From positions 1,798,001-1,862,000 of the forward strand of contig NZ_CP107020.1 of NCBI RefSeq assembly GCF_025725725.1: 64,000 nt of DNA, in the 5' to 3' direction. The stretch comes from Brachybacterium huguangmaarense. GTDB lineage: Bacteria; Actinomycetota; Actinomycetes; Actinomycetales; Dermabacteraceae. The notes beneath the pieces are model-generated. The model worked only from the letters and a program-made list of their open reading frames with translations, ran no database searches and was not told the DNA's origin. Both the position numbers and the translations under genes were made by a program. Positions within the stretch are counted from its first letter, which is position 1. Each line of letters starts with the position of its first letter. Positions 50,811 to 59,764 of the stretch are shown piece after piece.

Positions 50811-51936
50811 GAAGCGCCCTGACGGCCGGTGGCGGGCTCGTTACCGGGATGAGGCGGGTAAGGAGCACGCGCGGCACTTCCGGCGGAAGCTGGACGCGCA
50901 GAGGTGGCTGGACGAGACGACGACGTCGATCGTCTCGGGTATGTACGTGGACCCGCGAGCCGGGAAGATCACGTTCAACGGCTTCTATCGGGAGTGGGCG
51001 GGTCGGCAGGTGTGGACGGACTCGACTCGGGGGACCGCCGATCAGGCTGTGGAGTCGGTGCCGTTCGGGGGAGTGCCACTGTCGAAGATCCGTCGCGCAC
51101 ACGTCGAGGACTGGGTGAAGTCGATGTCCGTGACGGCGGGGGAGCGGAAGGCCCTCGCGCCGTCGACGATCACCACCCGGTTCAGCTACGTGTCCATGGC
51201 GCTTCGTGGCGCTGTGCGGGACAAGCGGATCGCCGTCGACCCGTCAGAGGGGGTGAAGCTCCCGCGCCGGCGTCGCGCGGACCAGGCGATGCAGATCCCG
51301 ACGACGGAGCAGGTACGCGCGGCGCTCGACGCGGCTCCGAAGGAGTATCGGGCGCTCGTTGCCGTGTGTGCGTTCGCGGGGCTGCGCCTGGGGGAGGCAG
51401 CCGGTCTGCAGCTCGCCGACATCGACTTCCTGCGCCGAACCCTGCGCGTCCAACGGCAGATTCAGGGCGCGAACGTGAAGACGGCCAAGGTCGTGCCGCC
51501 CAAGGCAGGATCGGAGCGCACCATCGCGATCCCCAAGGCCCTCGCGGACGAGCTGGCCGCGCACGTCACGGAGATCGGCACCATGAAGAGCTTCTTCTTC
51601 TTCCGCGGCCCGGACCCGTTGAACAGGAACTCCGCGGCCCACATCTGGCGTGAGATCAGGAAGGCCGCGAAGCTCCCGTCCGCGTACACGCTGCACACGC
51701 TCAGGCACTTCTACGCCTCGGCGCTCATCTCGTCCGGCTGCGACGTGGTGACCGTGCAGCGGGCGCTGGGGCACTCGACGCCGGCGATCACGTTGAACGT
51801 GTACAGCCACCTGTGGCCGTCCGCGGAGGACCGGACGCGGACTGCGGCGGCGGACCTGATGACAGCGGTTCTCGATCCTGCTGCGGACTCTGTGCGGACT
51901 ACGGAGCAGAATCCCGTCGCTGACCTGGGGTCTTAG
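50797..51936 (+). CDS. int: Tyrosine-type site-specific integrase
   Basis: A 379-residue tyrosine recombinase. The N-terminal arm-binding domain ([20 protein letters not shown]) is present, followed by a core-binding SAM-like domain at about 60-160 and the catalytic domain. Catalytic residues visible: Arg in AGLRLGEA near 196, His-xx-Arg in [10 protein letters not shown] near 302, His in LGHSTP near 325 and Tyr in TLNVYSHLW near 336. GTG start overlaps the regulator by 14 nt. Its stop TAG lies in the right core site and shares TTAG with the yajQ stop on the other strand. Confidence 0.95.
   Translation: MSSIRKRPDGRWRARYRDEAGKEHARHFRRKLDAQRWLDETTTSIVSGMYVDPRAGKITFNGFYREWAGRQVWTDSTRGTADQAVESVPFGGVPLSKIRRAHVEDWVKSMSVTAGERKALAPSTITTRFSYVSMALRGAVRDKRIAVDPSEGVKLPRRRRADQAMQIPTTEQVRAALDAAPKEYRALVAVCAFAGLRLGEAAGLQLADIDFLRRTLRVQRQIQGANVKTAKVVPPKAGSERTIAIPKALADELAAHVTEIGTMKSFFFFRGPDPLNRNSAAHIWREIRKAAKLPSAYTLHTLRHFYASALISSGCDVVTVQRALGHSTPAITLNVYSHLWPSAEDRTRTAAADLMTAVLDPAADSVRTTEQNPVADLGS
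51836..51900 (+). repeat. Right cluster of arm-type YGCGGACT boxes
   Basis: GCGGACT at 51837, 51883 and 51894, the last two 11 bases apart, each preceded by a pyrimidine. They lie inside the 3' end of int, 35-100 bases from the core site, mirroring the left cluster. Confidence 0.55.
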
Positions 51937-52421
51937 CGGTAGTTGACGAACTGCAGGGCGACGTCGAGGTCCTTGCCCTTGAGCAGGGCGATGACGCCCT
52001 GCAGGTCGTCGCGGCTCTTGGAGGACACCCGCAGCTCGTCTCCCTGGATCTGCGCCTTGACGCCCTTGGGGCCCTCGTCGCGGATGATCTTGGAGATCTT
52101 CTTCGCCTCGTCCGAGGCGATGCCCTCCTTGAGTCCGCCCACCAGGCGCACCTCCTTGCCGGACTGCCGGGGCTCGCCCACGTCGAGGGACTTGAGGGAG
52201 ATGCCGCGGCGGATCAGCTTGGACTGGAGCACGTCGAGCACGGCCAGGACGCGCTCCTCGGCGTTGGCGACCATCACGATCTCATCGCCGCCGAGGGTCA
52301 CGCTCGCTCCCGTGTTGCGGAAGTCGTAGCGCTGCGCGATCTCCTTGGCGGCCTGGTTGACGGCGTTGTCGACCTCCTGGCGGTCGAGCTTGGAGACGAT
52401 GTCGAACGAGGAGTCGGCCAT
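51933..52421 (-). CDS. yajQ: YajQ family (UPF0234) nucleotide-binding protein
   Basis: A 162-residue protein with two RRM-like domains; it starts [20 protein letters not shown] and ends [10 protein letters not shown], both highly conserved. Members bind nucleic acid or cyclic di-GMP in other bacteria; the role in actinobacteria is unknown. ATG with CAGGAAGGA upstream. The last codons are the integration target of the element: the present stop is TAA, whereas the copy at the far end of the element would give TGA. Confidence 0.94.
   Translation of the reverse strand: MADSSFDIVSKLDRQEVDNAVNQAAKEIAQRYDFRNTGASVTLGGDEIVMVANAEERVLAVLDVLQSKLIRRGISLKSLDVGEPRQSGKEVRLVGGLKEGIASDEAKKISKIIRDEGPKGVKAQIQGDELRVSSKSRDDLQGVIALLKGKDLDVALQFVNYR
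51935..51954. repeat. Right core attachment site (attR core)
   Basis: AGCGGTAGTTGACGAACTGC, identical to 42052-42071. It encodes the last residues of YajQ (QFVNYR) on the minus strand, so integration kept the gene product intact and swapped only the stop codon region. Confidence 0.92.
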
Positions 52422-52705
52422 GGTCGGGGTCCTTCCTGTCGGGAGTCGGTCGGCGCGGGCGGGTCATGCCCGCCATCCGGCGTCGTCCGGAGGCGGTCGT
52501 GTGCGGGCCCGGACACCCGCGTCCCGCCACTGTAGACGGCGCGGCGAGCCGGACCCGGAACAGCCCTGTGACCAGCCTCATGCGCCCCGGAGCGGGCTCC
52601 GGTTCGCACGATCACGGGTGCGTCTGTACGATGTACGAGTCCGGTTCTGCGGCGCGCTCCGACCCTCACGGTTCGGGACGCGGACACGGGGCCAGGCGCC
52701 TTCCC

Positions 52706-52787
52706 GGCAGGTTACCCGAGTGGCCAAAGGGGGCTGACTGTAAATCAGCTGGCATCGCCTACGGGGGTTCGAATCCCTCACCTGCCA
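52706..52787 (+). tRNA. tRNA-Tyr (GTA)
   Basis: Acceptor GGCAGGT pairs with ACCTGCC; anticodon loop CTGTAAA with GTA at 52740-52742; long variable arm as in class II tRNAs; T-loop TTCGAAT. No encoded CCA. First of three tRNA genes in a row. Confidence 0.96.
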
Positions 52788-52877
52788 CCGCCGAGGATCA
52801 CCGCGTGTGATCCCAGGCACCGAGGAGCGCATGCGGATTGTCCGCAGGTCAGAGCGCATGTAAGCTTCCTCGGGCTT

Positions 52878-52950
52878 GCCCTGATAGCTCAGTCGGCAGA
52901 GCATCTCCATGGTAAGGAGAAGGTCAAGGGTTCGATTCCCTTTCAGGGCT
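52878..52950 (+). tRNA. tRNA-Thr (GGT)
   Basis: Acceptor GCCCTGA pairs with TCAGGGC; anticodon stem TCTCC/GGAGA with loop ATGGTAA, anticodon GGT at 52911-52913; T-arm with TTCGATT. No encoded CCA. Confidence 0.96.
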
Positions 52951-53004
52951 CTGATGGGTTCGTCGGCCCGGTCTCGCACGAGACCGGGCCGACGTGCCGA
53001 TCAC

Positions 53005-53081
53005 GCCGGGGTAGCTCAGACGGTTAGAGCGCACGACTCATAATCGTGAGGTCGCGGGTTCGATCCCCGCCCTCGGTACCA
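53005..53081 (+). tRNA. tRNA-Met (CAT), elongator type
   Basis: Anticodon stem CACGA/TCGTG with loop CTCATAA, anticodon CAT; T-arm GCGGG/CCCGC; encoded CCA. The acceptor contains two G-U pairs. Location just before rpmG and absence of initiator features point to elongator Met; a CAT-bearing tRNA-Ile modified with lysidine is less likely. Confidence 0.92.
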
Positions 53082-53189
53082 CTCCGTTCCGCCGGCCGCG
53101 GAGCGGTGTGCAGGATCAGCAGTCCCCGCCCGGCGGGGACACCACCGGCGCGCGGGCCACACCGCGCCCCCGACGGAAAGAGGCGAGTC

Positions 53190-53360
53190 ATGGCGAGCAA
53201 GAGCTCTGACGTGCGTCCCAAGATCACGATGGCCTGCACCGAGTGCAAGTCGCGCAACTACATCACCAAGAAGAACCGTCGCAACACCCCGGATCGGCTC
53301 GAGCTCTCGAAGTTCTGCCCGACCTGCGGCAAGCAGACGGCGCATCGCGAGACCCGCTGA
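53190..53360 (+). CDS. rpmG: 50S ribosomal protein L33
   Basis: A 56-residue ribosomal protein with the zinc-binding form of L33: CTEC near residue 16 and CPTC near residue 43. ATG at 53190 with AAAGAGG upstream. The tRNA-Met, rpmG, MaoC pair, murB order is common in actinobacteria. A strong terminator follows. Confidence 0.96.
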   Translation: MASKSSDVRPKITMACTECKSRNYITKKNRRNTPDRLELSKFCPTCGKQTAHRETR

Positions 53361-53376
53361 CCCGAGTCGCGTATCC

Positions 53377-53418
53377 CACGAAGGCCACCCGGCGGCACGC
53401 CCCCGGGTGGCCTTCGTG
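53377..53418 (+). terminator. Terminator after rpmG
   Basis: Perfect 16-bp stem (53377-53392 with 53403-53418) with a 10-nt loop. Separates rpmG from the dehydratase-murB operon. Confidence 0.85.
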
Positions 53419-53505
53419 CATCCTGGGGTCGTGCACCCTGCGGCTCCGCCCGTCGGATGCCGACCCCGTCCCACCGACACCCGCCTGAGCGCCCGAGGAG
53501 ACCCC

Positions 53506-53955
53506 ATGAGCACGACCCCCGATCCGTCGTTCGCCGGGAAGGCGTACCCGCCCGGCGCGCCCCGCCTCGTCTCCGGCGCCAAGATCGCCGAGTTCGCGGC
53601 CGCGACCGGCGCCACCAGCCCGCTGCACACCGACGCCGAGGCGGCCCGCGCGGCCGGCCACGCCGACGTGATCGCCCCGCCGACCTTCCTCGTCTCCCTC
53701 GCCCAGCAGGCCGAGGCCGACTACATCCGCGACCCCGCCGCCGGGATCGACTTCTCCCGGGTCGTGCACGGCGAGGAGGGCTTCGTGCTGCATCGTCCCG
53801 TCGTCGCGGGAGACCGCCTCACCCCCACCCTGACGGTCGAGAACGTGCGCCTGGTCGGCGGCAACGCGATGATCACCACGCGCGTCGAGTTCGCCGACGA
53901 CCACGGCGACGACGTCGCGACCGTCCGCAGCAGCCTCGTCGTGCGCGGCGAGTGA
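53506..53955 (+). CDS. MaoC-type dehydratase N-terminal domain protein (HadA-like)
   Basis: A 149-residue hot-dog-fold protein (FAS1-like dehydratase domain). It carries the HTDAEAARAAGHADVIAPPTF pattern but, like HadA, seems to be the subunit without the full catalytic Asp-His motif. It likely pairs with the next gene product to dehydrate 3-hydroxyacyl thioesters in fatty-acid elongation. ATG at 53506 with GAGGAGA upstream; 14 nt before the partner gene. Confidence 0.8.
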   Translation: MSTTPDPSFAGKAYPPGAPRLVSGAKIAEFAAATGATSPLHTDAEAARAAGHADVIAPPTFLVSLAQQAEADYIRDPAAGIDFSRVVHGEEGFVLHRPVVAGDRLTPTLTVENVRLVGGNAMITTRVEFADDHGDDVATVRSSLVVRGE

Positions 53956-53969
53956 GAGGAGACGACCCC

Positions 53970-54440
53970 ATGGCCGAGAACACCCCGACCGAGCAGACCC
54001 CCGCCGTCGTCCGCCTCGCGGACCTCGCCGTCGGCGACGTCGTCGCGACCCGCACCTTCGAGATCAGCCGGGACACGCTCGTGCGCTACGCCGGCGCCTC
54101 GGGCGACTTCAACCCCATCCACTACAACGACGCGGTCGCGACCTCCGTCGGGCTCGACGGCGTGATCGCCCACGGCATGCTCACGATGGGCACCGCCGTC
54201 AACGCCGTCGTCGACTGGATCGGCGACCCCGCCGCGATCCGCGAGTACTCCACGCGCTTCACCAGGCCCGTGCTCGTGCCAGCGCTCGGCAGCACCGAGC
54301 TGACCGTGACGGCGACGGTCGGCGCGATCGACGCCGAGGCCGGCACCGCCCGCATCGACCTCGTCGCCGAGGCGGCGGGCGCCAAGGTCCTCGGCCGCGC
54401 CCGCGCGACCGTGGCCGTCGGGGACGGGGGAGCGGCGTGA
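53970..54440 (+). CDS. MaoC-type dehydratase (HadB-like), catalytic subunit
   Basis: A 156-residue hot-dog protein with the hydratase-2 motif YAGASGDFNPIHYND near residue 40, which holds the catalytic Asp and His, and GVIAHGMLTMG near residue 63. In mycobacteria the homologous pair works in mycolic-acid elongation; here no mycolate genes are seen, so a general fatty-acid role is more likely (inference). ATG with GAGGAGAC upstream; stop overlaps murB (GTGA). Confidence 0.85.
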   Translation: MAENTPTEQTPAVVRLADLAVGDVVATRTFEISRDTLVRYAGASGDFNPIHYNDAVATSVGLDGVIAHGMLTMGTAVNAVVDWIGDPAAIREYSTRFTRPVLVPALGSTELTVTATVGAIDAEAGTARIDLVAEAAGAKVLGRARATVAVGDGGAA

Positions 54441-55564
54441 GGCTCGCCGACCTGACCACGCTGCGCATCGGCGGCGAGATCTCCCACCTCGTCGAGGCCC
54501 GCTCCGAGCCCGAGCTGATCGACGCGGTGCGCGGCGCCGACGAGCGCGGCGAGCCCCTGCTCGTCCTCGGCGGCGGCTCCAACCTCGTGGCCTCCGACGC
54601 CCCCTTCGCGGGCACCGTCGTGCTCGTGCGCGACCCGCGCACGCCGCCGCGCCTCGAGGCGTCGTGCGAGATCCCGCCGGCGGGGGAGCCCGACGGTGCG
54701 GACGCCGATCCCGCCGCGCTCACCCCGCTCGAGGCCACCTGCGGCGGCGCGGTCGTCGAGCACTTCGCGGGCGTGACCTGGGACGACGCGGTCCACTACG
54801 CGGTCGAGCGGGAGATGGTGGGCATCGAGGCCCTGTCCGGCATCCCCGGCAGCGTCGGCGCGACCCCGATCCAGAACGTCGGCGCCTACGGCCAGGAGGT
54901 CGCCCACACCATCACCCGGGTGCGCACCTGGGACCGCGAGCGCATGGCCGTGCGCACCTTCTTCGCGGCCGACTGCGGCTTCTCCTACCGCGACTCGGTG
55001 TTCAAGCGCACCCCGTACGCCGGCCCGGTGCCCTCGGCGACGGGACGCTACGTCGTCCTCTCGGTCACCTTCCAGCACACCCAGGGCTCGCTGTCGGCCC
55101 CGGTGCGCTACGCCGAGCTCGCCCGACGGCTCGGCGTCGAGCCCGGCGCGCGCGCCCCCATGAAGGAGGTGCGGGCAGCGGTCATGGCGATCCGCGCCTC
55201 CAAGGGCATGGTCCTCGACGCGGGCGACCACGACACCTGGAGCGCCGGCTCCTTCTTCACCAACCCGATACTGCCCGACGAGGTCGCGGCCACCCTGCCC
55301 GAGGACGCCCCCCGCTTCCCGGCGGGACCGGGCAGGACCAAGACGAGCGCGGCCTGGCTCATCTCCCACGCCGGATTCGACCGCGGCTTCGCGGTCGGTC
55401 CCCGCGCCGCCCTGTCCGGCAAGCACTCCCTCGCGCTGACCAACCGCGGCGGCGCCACGAGCCAGGACATCGCCGACCTCGCCCACGCCGTGCAGCGCGG
55501 CGTCGCCGAGCGCTTCGGCATCCGCCTCGAGGCCGAGCCGGTGCGCCTGGGCGTCGACATCTGA
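54437..55564 (+). CDS. murB: UDP-N-acetylenolpyruvoylglucosamine reductase
   Basis: A 375-residue FAD enzyme that reduces UDP-GlcNAc-enolpyruvate to UDP-MurNAc in peptidoglycan synthesis. FAD site GGGSNLVASD near residue 46, IPGSVGATPIQNVGAYGQE near residue 137 and the proton donor serine in SAGSFFTNP near residue 270 are visible. It is a type-I MurB with the extra loop domain. GTG start in a GTGA overlap with the HadB-like gene. Confidence 0.95.
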   Translation: MRLADLTTLRIGGEISHLVEARSEPELIDAVRGADERGEPLLVLGGGSNLVASDAPFAGTVVLVRDPRTPPRLEASCEIPPAGEPDGADADPAALTPLEATCGGAVVEHFAGVTWDDAVHYAVEREMVGIEALSGIPGSVGATPIQNVGAYGQEVAHTITRVRTWDRERMAVRTFFAADCGFSYRDSVFKRTPYAGPVPSATGRYVVLSVTFQHTQGSLSAPVRYAELARRLGVEPGARAPMKEVRAAVMAIRASKGMVLDAGDHDTWSAGSFFTNPILPDEVAATLPEDAPRFPAGPGRTKTSAAWLISHAGFDRGFAVGPRAALSGKHSLALTNRGGATSQDIADLAHAVQRGVAERFGIRLEAEPVRLGVDI

Positions 55565-55699
55565 CACGCCCCCGGGCGCGCCGGGGAGACGGTCCGCGGA
55601 CCAGGACCCTCAGGCGCGGCCCGGCGGCGGCGACCTAGGATGTCCAGGTGCCCGGTGACGGGCGCACACCTCGTCCCGCAGTGCCGACCAGGAGGCCAC

Positions 55700-56968
55700 G
55701 TGAGCGTCACCGATCAGTCCATCGCCGACCTCGACCCGGACATCGCCCGGGTCCTCGACCGCGAGCTCGACCGCCAGCGCGCGACGCTCGAGATGATCGC
55801 GAGCGAGAACTTCGTGCCGCGAGCGGTGCTGCAGGCCCAGGGCTCGGTGCTCACCAACAAGTACGCCGAGGGCTACCCCGGTCGCCGCTACTACGGCGGC
55901 TGCGAGGAGGTCGACGTCGCCGAGACCATCGCGATCGACCGGGCCCGCTCGCTGTTCGGCGCCGCGCACGCCAACGTCCAGCCCCACTCCGGCGCCACCG
56001 CCAACGCGGCCGTCATGCACGCCCTCGCCCGACCCGGCGACACCCTGATGGGCCTCTCGCTCGCCCACGGCGGCCACCTCACCCACGGCATGAAGATCAA
56101 CTTCTCCGGGCGCCTGTACGACATCGCGGCCTACGAGGTCGATCCCGCGACCGGCCGCATCGACATGGACGCGGTGCGCGCCCTCGCGCTCGAGCATCAT
56201 CCCCAGGTCATCGTCGCCGGCTGGTCGGCCTATCCGCGCCACCTCGACTTCGCGGCCTTCCGCGCGATCGCCGACGAGGTCGGCGCCGCGCTCTGGGTCG
56301 ACATGGCCCACTTCGCCGGGCTCGTCGCCGCGGGCCTGCACCCGAGCCCCGTGCCCCACGCCGACGTCGTCTCCACCACGATCCACAAGACGCTCGGCGG
56401 GCCCCGCTCCGGCATGATCCTGTCCACCGACGAGTGGGCCAAGAAGATCGACTCCGCCGTGTTCCCCGGACAGCAGGGCGGCCCCCTCATGCACGTCATC
56501 GCCGCCAAGGCCATCGCGCTCAAGATCGCCGCGAGCGACGAGTTCGCCGACCGCCAGGCCCGCACCCTCGAGGGGGCGCGCCTCCTCGCCGACCGCCTCC
56601 AGGGCGCCGACGCCCAGCGGGCAGGGGTCAAGGTCGTCTCGGGCGGCACCGACGTCCACCTCGTGCTCGTGGACCTCGTGGACTCCGCCCTCGACGGGCA
56701 GCAGGCCGAGGACATCCTGCACGAGGTCGGCATCACCGTGAACCGCAACGCGGTGCCGAACGACCCGCGGCCGCCGCGCGTGACCTCCGGGCTGCGCATC
56801 GGCACCCCGGCGCTCGCGACCCGCGGGTTCGGCGCCGACGAGTTCACCGAGGTCGCCGACGTGATCGCGCTCGCCCTCCAGGACGGCGCCGACCTCGAGG
56901 CGCTGCGCGCCCGCACCCGCGCGCTCGCCGACGCCAAGCCGCTGTACGCGGACCTGCGCCAGTACTGA
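55700..56968 (+). CDS. glyA: Serine hydroxymethyltransferase
   Basis: A 422-residue PLP enzyme that interconverts serine and glycine and loads tetrahydrofolate. Landmarks: [15 protein letters not shown] near residue 28, [16 protein letters not shown] near residue 50 and the Schiff-base lysine in [14 protein letters not shown] near residue 230. GTG at 55700 with GGAGG upstream was chosen over an ATG 60 bases earlier that lacks one. TAGGAT at 55636-55641 may be the -10 box. It is followed by a terminator and folD, the next step of one-carbon metabolism. Confidence 0.95.
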   Translation: MSVTDQSIADLDPDIARVLDRELDRQRATLEMIASENFVPRAVLQAQGSVLTNKYAEGYPGRRYYGGCEEVDVAETIAIDRARSLFGAAHANVQPHSGATANAAVMHALARPGDTLMGLSLAHGGHLTHGMKINFSGRLYDIAAYEVDPATGRIDMDAVRALALEHHPQVIVAGWSAYPRHLDFAAFRAIADEVGAALWVDMAHFAGLVAAGLHPSPVPHADVVSTTIHKTLGGPRSGMILSTDEWAKKIDSAVFPGQQGGPLMHVIAAKAIALKIAASDEFADRQARTLEGARLLADRLQGADAQRAGVKVVSGGTDVHLVLVDLVDSALDGQQAEDILHEVGITVNRNAVPNDPRPPRVTSGLRIGTPALATRGFGADEFTEVADVIALALQDGADLEALRARTRALADAKPLYADLRQY

Positions 56969-56975
56969 CGGCAGA

Positions 56976-57004
56976 AGGGCCCGGCCGCCCGTCGGCCGGG
57001 CCCT
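56976..57004 (+). terminator. Terminator between glyA and folD
   Basis: Perfect 12-bp stem (56976-56987 with 56993-57004) with a 5-nt loop, followed by CCCGCCCTTTCG. May reduce rather than abolish read-through into folD, which has no obvious own promoter. Confidence 0.75.
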
Positions 57005-57042
57005 CCCGCCCTTTCGCCCGCCACGACCTCGGAGGCACCTCC

Positions 57043-57954
57043 ATGACCGCTCAGATCCTCGACGGCAAGGCCACCGCGACGGCCATCAAGGAGGAGCTCG
57101 CGCGCCGCGTCACGGCCCTCACCGACGCCGGGCATGCCCGCCCGGGCCTCGCGACCGTGCTCGTGGGCGACGACCCCGGCAGCGCCGCGTACGTGCGCGG
57201 CAAGCACCGCGACTCCGAGCAGATCGGGCTCACCTCGATCCAGCGCCATCTGCCCGCCGACGCCACCCAGGCCGAGGTCGAGGCCGTGATCGACGAGCTC
57301 AACGCGGACGACGCGTGCACCGGCTACATCGTGCAGCTGCCGCTCCCGGCGCACATCGACACCGACGCGATCCTCGAGCGCATCGACCCGGCCAAGGACG
57401 CCGACGGCCTGCACCCCATGAACCTCGGGCGCCTCGTGCTCAACGCGTACCGGCCGCTGACGACCCCGCTGCCGTGCACGCCGCGCGCCGTCATCGAGCT
57501 CATGACCCACTACGGGCTCGACCTGGCGGGCAAGGACGTCGTCGTGATCGGACGCGGCGTGACGGTCGGCCGCAGCATCGGCCCCCTCATGACCCGCCGC
57601 GAGGTCAACGCGACCGTCACCCTGACCCACACCGGCACGCTCGACCTGCCCGCCCAGCTGCGCCGCGCCGACGTGATCGTGGCCGCGGCGGGCGTGGCCC
57701 ACCTCGTGCGCCCCGAGGACGTCAAGCCCGGCGCCGTCGTGCTCGACGTCGGCGTCTCGCGCGTCGAGGGCGAGGACGGCAAGGCCCGTCTCACGGGGGA
57801 CGTCGCGCCCGGCGTCGCCGAGGTCGCCTCGTGGATCTCCCCGAACCCCGGCGGGGTGGGGCCCATGACCCGCGCCCTGCTGCTCACCAACGTCGTCGAG
57901 TCCGCCGAGCGCGCCGCCGGCCTCGAGGTCGGCCGCCTGCTCGACGAGAGCTGA
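57043..57954 (+). CDS. folD: Bifunctional methylenetetrahydrofolate dehydrogenase / cyclohydrolase
   Basis: A 303-residue NADP enzyme converting methylene-THF to formyl-THF. Signature pieces are [17 protein letters not shown] near residue 47 with the catalytic lysine, QLPLPAHID near 98, the dinucleotide site [12 protein letters not shown] near 170 and [10 protein letters not shown] near 265. ATG at 57043 with CGGAGGCA upstream. Works directly downstream of GlyA. Confidence 0.95.
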   Translation: MTAQILDGKATATAIKEELARRVTALTDAGHARPGLATVLVGDDPGSAAYVRGKHRDSEQIGLTSIQRHLPADATQAEVEAVIDELNADDACTGYIVQLPLPAHIDTDAILERIDPAKDADGLHPMNLGRLVLNAYRPLTTPLPCTPRAVIELMTHYGLDLAGKDVVVIGRGVTVGRSIGPLMTRREVNATVTLTHTGTLDLPAQLRRADVIVAAAGVAHLVRPEDVKPGAVVLDVGVSRVEGEDGKARLTGDVAPGVAEVASWISPNPGGVGPMTRALLLTNVVESAERAAGLEVGRLLDES

Positions 57955-58051
57955 GACCCGCCGGCAGGGCCCGGCCCGGCCGGGCTCCCGCCCGACCCGA
58001 CCGGGCTCCCGCCCCGCCCGAACGTCGGCCGGCCCTGGGATACTGGTCGGC

Positions 58052-58873
58052 ATGACCCTCACCATCGCGACCGTCAACGTCAACGGCCTCCGGGCCGCCG
58101 CACGCAAGGGCATGGGCGACTGGCTCGCCGCCACCGATGCGGACGTCATCACCCTCCAGGAGGTCCGCGCGCCCGACGAGCTGGTCGCGAGCCTCGTCGG
58201 CGACGGCTGGAGGATCGAGGGGGAGGCCTCCGCCCTCAAGGGGCGCGCCGGGGTGGCGATCGCCGCCCGGGTCGCGCGCGAGGACGTGGACCTCGACGGC
58301 GTGCGACGCGGCGTCGGCCTCGAGGGCGACGCGCACACGGGCCGCTGGCTCGAGGTGGATCTCGCTGACCCCTTCGACGACGGGCGCACCCTCACGGTGG
58401 TCTCGCTGTACATGCACTCGGGCAACACCGAGAAGCCGCAGACGATGGTCGACAAGTACGCCTTCCTCGACCAGATGCTCGAGCACCTGGCGGCCCTGCG
58501 CGCCGACGGCCGGCACGTGCTCGTGACCGGCGACCTCAACATCGCGCACACCGAGCGCGACATCAAGAACTGGAAGGGCAACCTGAAGTCCGCGGGCTTC
58601 CTGCCCGCCGAGCGCGCGTACGTCGACCGCCTGACGGGCGACGAGGGCGGGCTCGTCGACGTGCACCGGGCGCTCGCGGGGGACGTCGCGGGACCGTACA
58701 CGTGGTGGTCCCAGCGCGGCAAGGCCTTCGACAACGACTCCGGCTGGAGGATCGACTACCAGCTCGCGACGCCGGACCTCGCCGCCCGGGCGGTCACGGC
58801 GACCGTCGACCGTGCCCCCAGCTACGACACCCGCTGGTCCGACCACGCCCCGCTCGTCGTCCGCTACGAGTGA
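58052..58873 (+). CDS. Exodeoxyribonuclease III (AP endonuclease family)
   Basis: A 273-residue member of the EEP nuclease superfamily. Metal and catalytic residues appear in ATVNVNGLRAA (residue 6), TLQEVRAP (34), GDLNIAHTERDIKNWKGN near 165 and the C-terminal SDHAPLV. It repairs abasic sites and removes 3' blocks. A GATACT box lies about 10 bases before the ATG, so the transcript may be nearly leaderless. Convergent with sdhB across a shared terminator. Confidence 0.93.
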   Translation: MTLTIATVNVNGLRAAARKGMGDWLAATDADVITLQEVRAPDELVASLVGDGWRIEGEASALKGRAGVAIAARVAREDVDLDGVRRGVGLEGDAHTGRWLEVDLADPFDDGRTLTVVSLYMHSGNTEKPQTMVDKYAFLDQMLEHLAALRADGRHVLVTGDLNIAHTERDIKNWKGNLKSAGFLPAERAYVDRLTGDEGGLVDVHRALAGDVAGPYTWWSQRGKAFDNDSGWRIDYQLATPDLAARAVTATVDRAPSYDTRWSDHAPLVVRYE

Positions 58874-58903
58874 GCCGCCGGGGCGCCGGCCCCGCCGACG
58901 GAC

Positions 58904-58941
58904 GATCCCCCGTCGCGATCACAGGATCGCGGCGGGGGATC
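58904..58941. terminator. Bidirectional terminator between xth-type gene and sdhB
   Basis: 17-bp stem with one G-T pair (58904-58920 with 58925-58941) and a 4-nt loop, between converging genes. Confidence 0.82.
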
Positions 58942-58990
58942 GGCACGGCGACAAGGGGCGGCGTGCGCCGCCGGTGAGCCGGGGCGCGTC

Positions 58991-59764
58991 TCAGACGCGG
59001 CCGCGGATCACCGCCTGCTTGACCTCGGCGATCGCCTTGGTGACCTGGATGCCGCGCGGGCAGGCCTCGGTGCAGTTGAAGGTCGTGCGGCAGCGCCACA
59101 CGCCCTCCTTGGAGTTGAGGATCTGCAGGCGCTGCTCGCCCGCGTCGTCACGCGAGTCGAAGATGAAGCGGTGGGCGTTGACGATCGCGGCGGGGCCGAA
59201 GTACTGCCCGTCGGTCCAGAACACCGGGCACGAGGACGTGCACGCGGCGCACAGGATGCACTTGGTCGTGTCGTCGAAGCGCTCACGCTGCTCGGCGCTC
59301 TGCAGGCGCTCGCGGCTCGGCTCTTGGCCATGCGCGATGAGGAAGGGCTGGACCTCGCGGTAGGCGTCGAAGAAGGGCTCCATGTCGACGATGAGGTCCT
59401 TCATGACCGGCAGGCCCTTGATGGGCTCGACCGTGACCGGCTTGCTCAGGTTCAGGTCCTTGAGCAGCGTCTTGCAGGCCAGGCGGTTGCGGCCGTTGAT
59501 GCGCATCGCGTCCGAGCCGCACACGCCGTGGGCGCACGAGCGGCGGAACGTGAGCGACCCGTCGAGGTGCCACTTGATCTCGTGCAGGGCGTCGAGCACA
59601 CGGTCGGTGCCGTGCATCGTGACGGTGAAGTCCTCCCAGCGGGTGGTCGCGTCCTCCGCGTCCGGGTCGAAGCGGGCGATGCGCAGCGTGACCTCGAACG
59701 AGGGGATCTCGGCGGCCTGGGACTCGGGCTCTGCGGCCCCCTGCTTCTCGGCGACGGCGCTCAT
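58991..59764 (-). CDS. sdhB: Succinate dehydrogenase iron-sulfur subunit
   Basis: A 257-residue subunit. The [2Fe-2S] ligands are in SCAHGVCGSDA and LACKTLL near residues 75-95; the [4Fe-4S]/[3Fe-4S] ligands are in CILCAACTSSCP near 170 and CTEACPRGI near 230. It passes electrons from SdhA to menaquinone. ATG at 59764 overlaps the sdhA stop by one base (TGATG), which fixes the start; a longer upstream frame is a shadow of sdhA. Confidence 0.96.
   Translation of the reverse strand: MSAVAEKQGAAEPESQAAEIPSFEVTLRIARFDPDAEDATTRWEDFTVTMHGTDRVLDALHEIKWHLDGSLTFRRSCAHGVCGSDAMRINGRNRLACKTLLKDLNLSKPVTVEPIKGLPVMKDLIVDMEPFFDAYREVQPFLIAHGQEPSRERLQSAEQRERFDDTTKCILCAACTSSCPVFWTDGQYFGPAAIVNAHRFIFDSRDDAGEQRLQILNSKEGVWRCRTTFNCTEACPRGIQVTKAIAEVKQAVIRGRV

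Larger units (their letters stand above)
42052..51954. mobile_element. Integrated 9.9-kb element with head and packaging genes but no tail: capsid-forming PICI-like satellite
   Basis: Bounded by a 20-bp direct repeat (42052-42071 and 51935-51954) whose right copy is the end of yajQ. Content from right to left: tyrosine integrase and regulator (plus strand), then on the minus strand excisionase, a small conserved protein, replication protein, Cys-rich protein, HNH nuclease, large terminase, portal, MuF-like protein, scaffold, small protein, capsid, adaptor and head-closure protein. There are no tail, tape-measure, baseplate, lysin or holin genes. All frames are intact. This is the gene set of capsid-forming phage-inducible chromosomal islands; a deleted prophage is the alternative. 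Confidence 0.85.

Noticed and set aside
42052-51954. Plain cryptic prophage remnant
   Set aside because: Possible, but all genes are intact, coupled by short overlaps, and the missing modules (tail, lysis) are exactly those a capsid-forming satellite lacks. Kept as the alternative in the finding rather than as the call.
55565-55699. Possible riboswitch before glyA (ZTP, THF or glycine type)
   Set aside because: The region is GC-rich and can fold, but none of the conserved cores of those classes could be recognised.
57955-58051. Direct repeats CCGGGCTCCCGCCC between folD and the exonuclease gene
   Set aside because: Short GC-rich duplications in a GC-rich spacer; no structure beyond a weak hairpin and no evidence of function.
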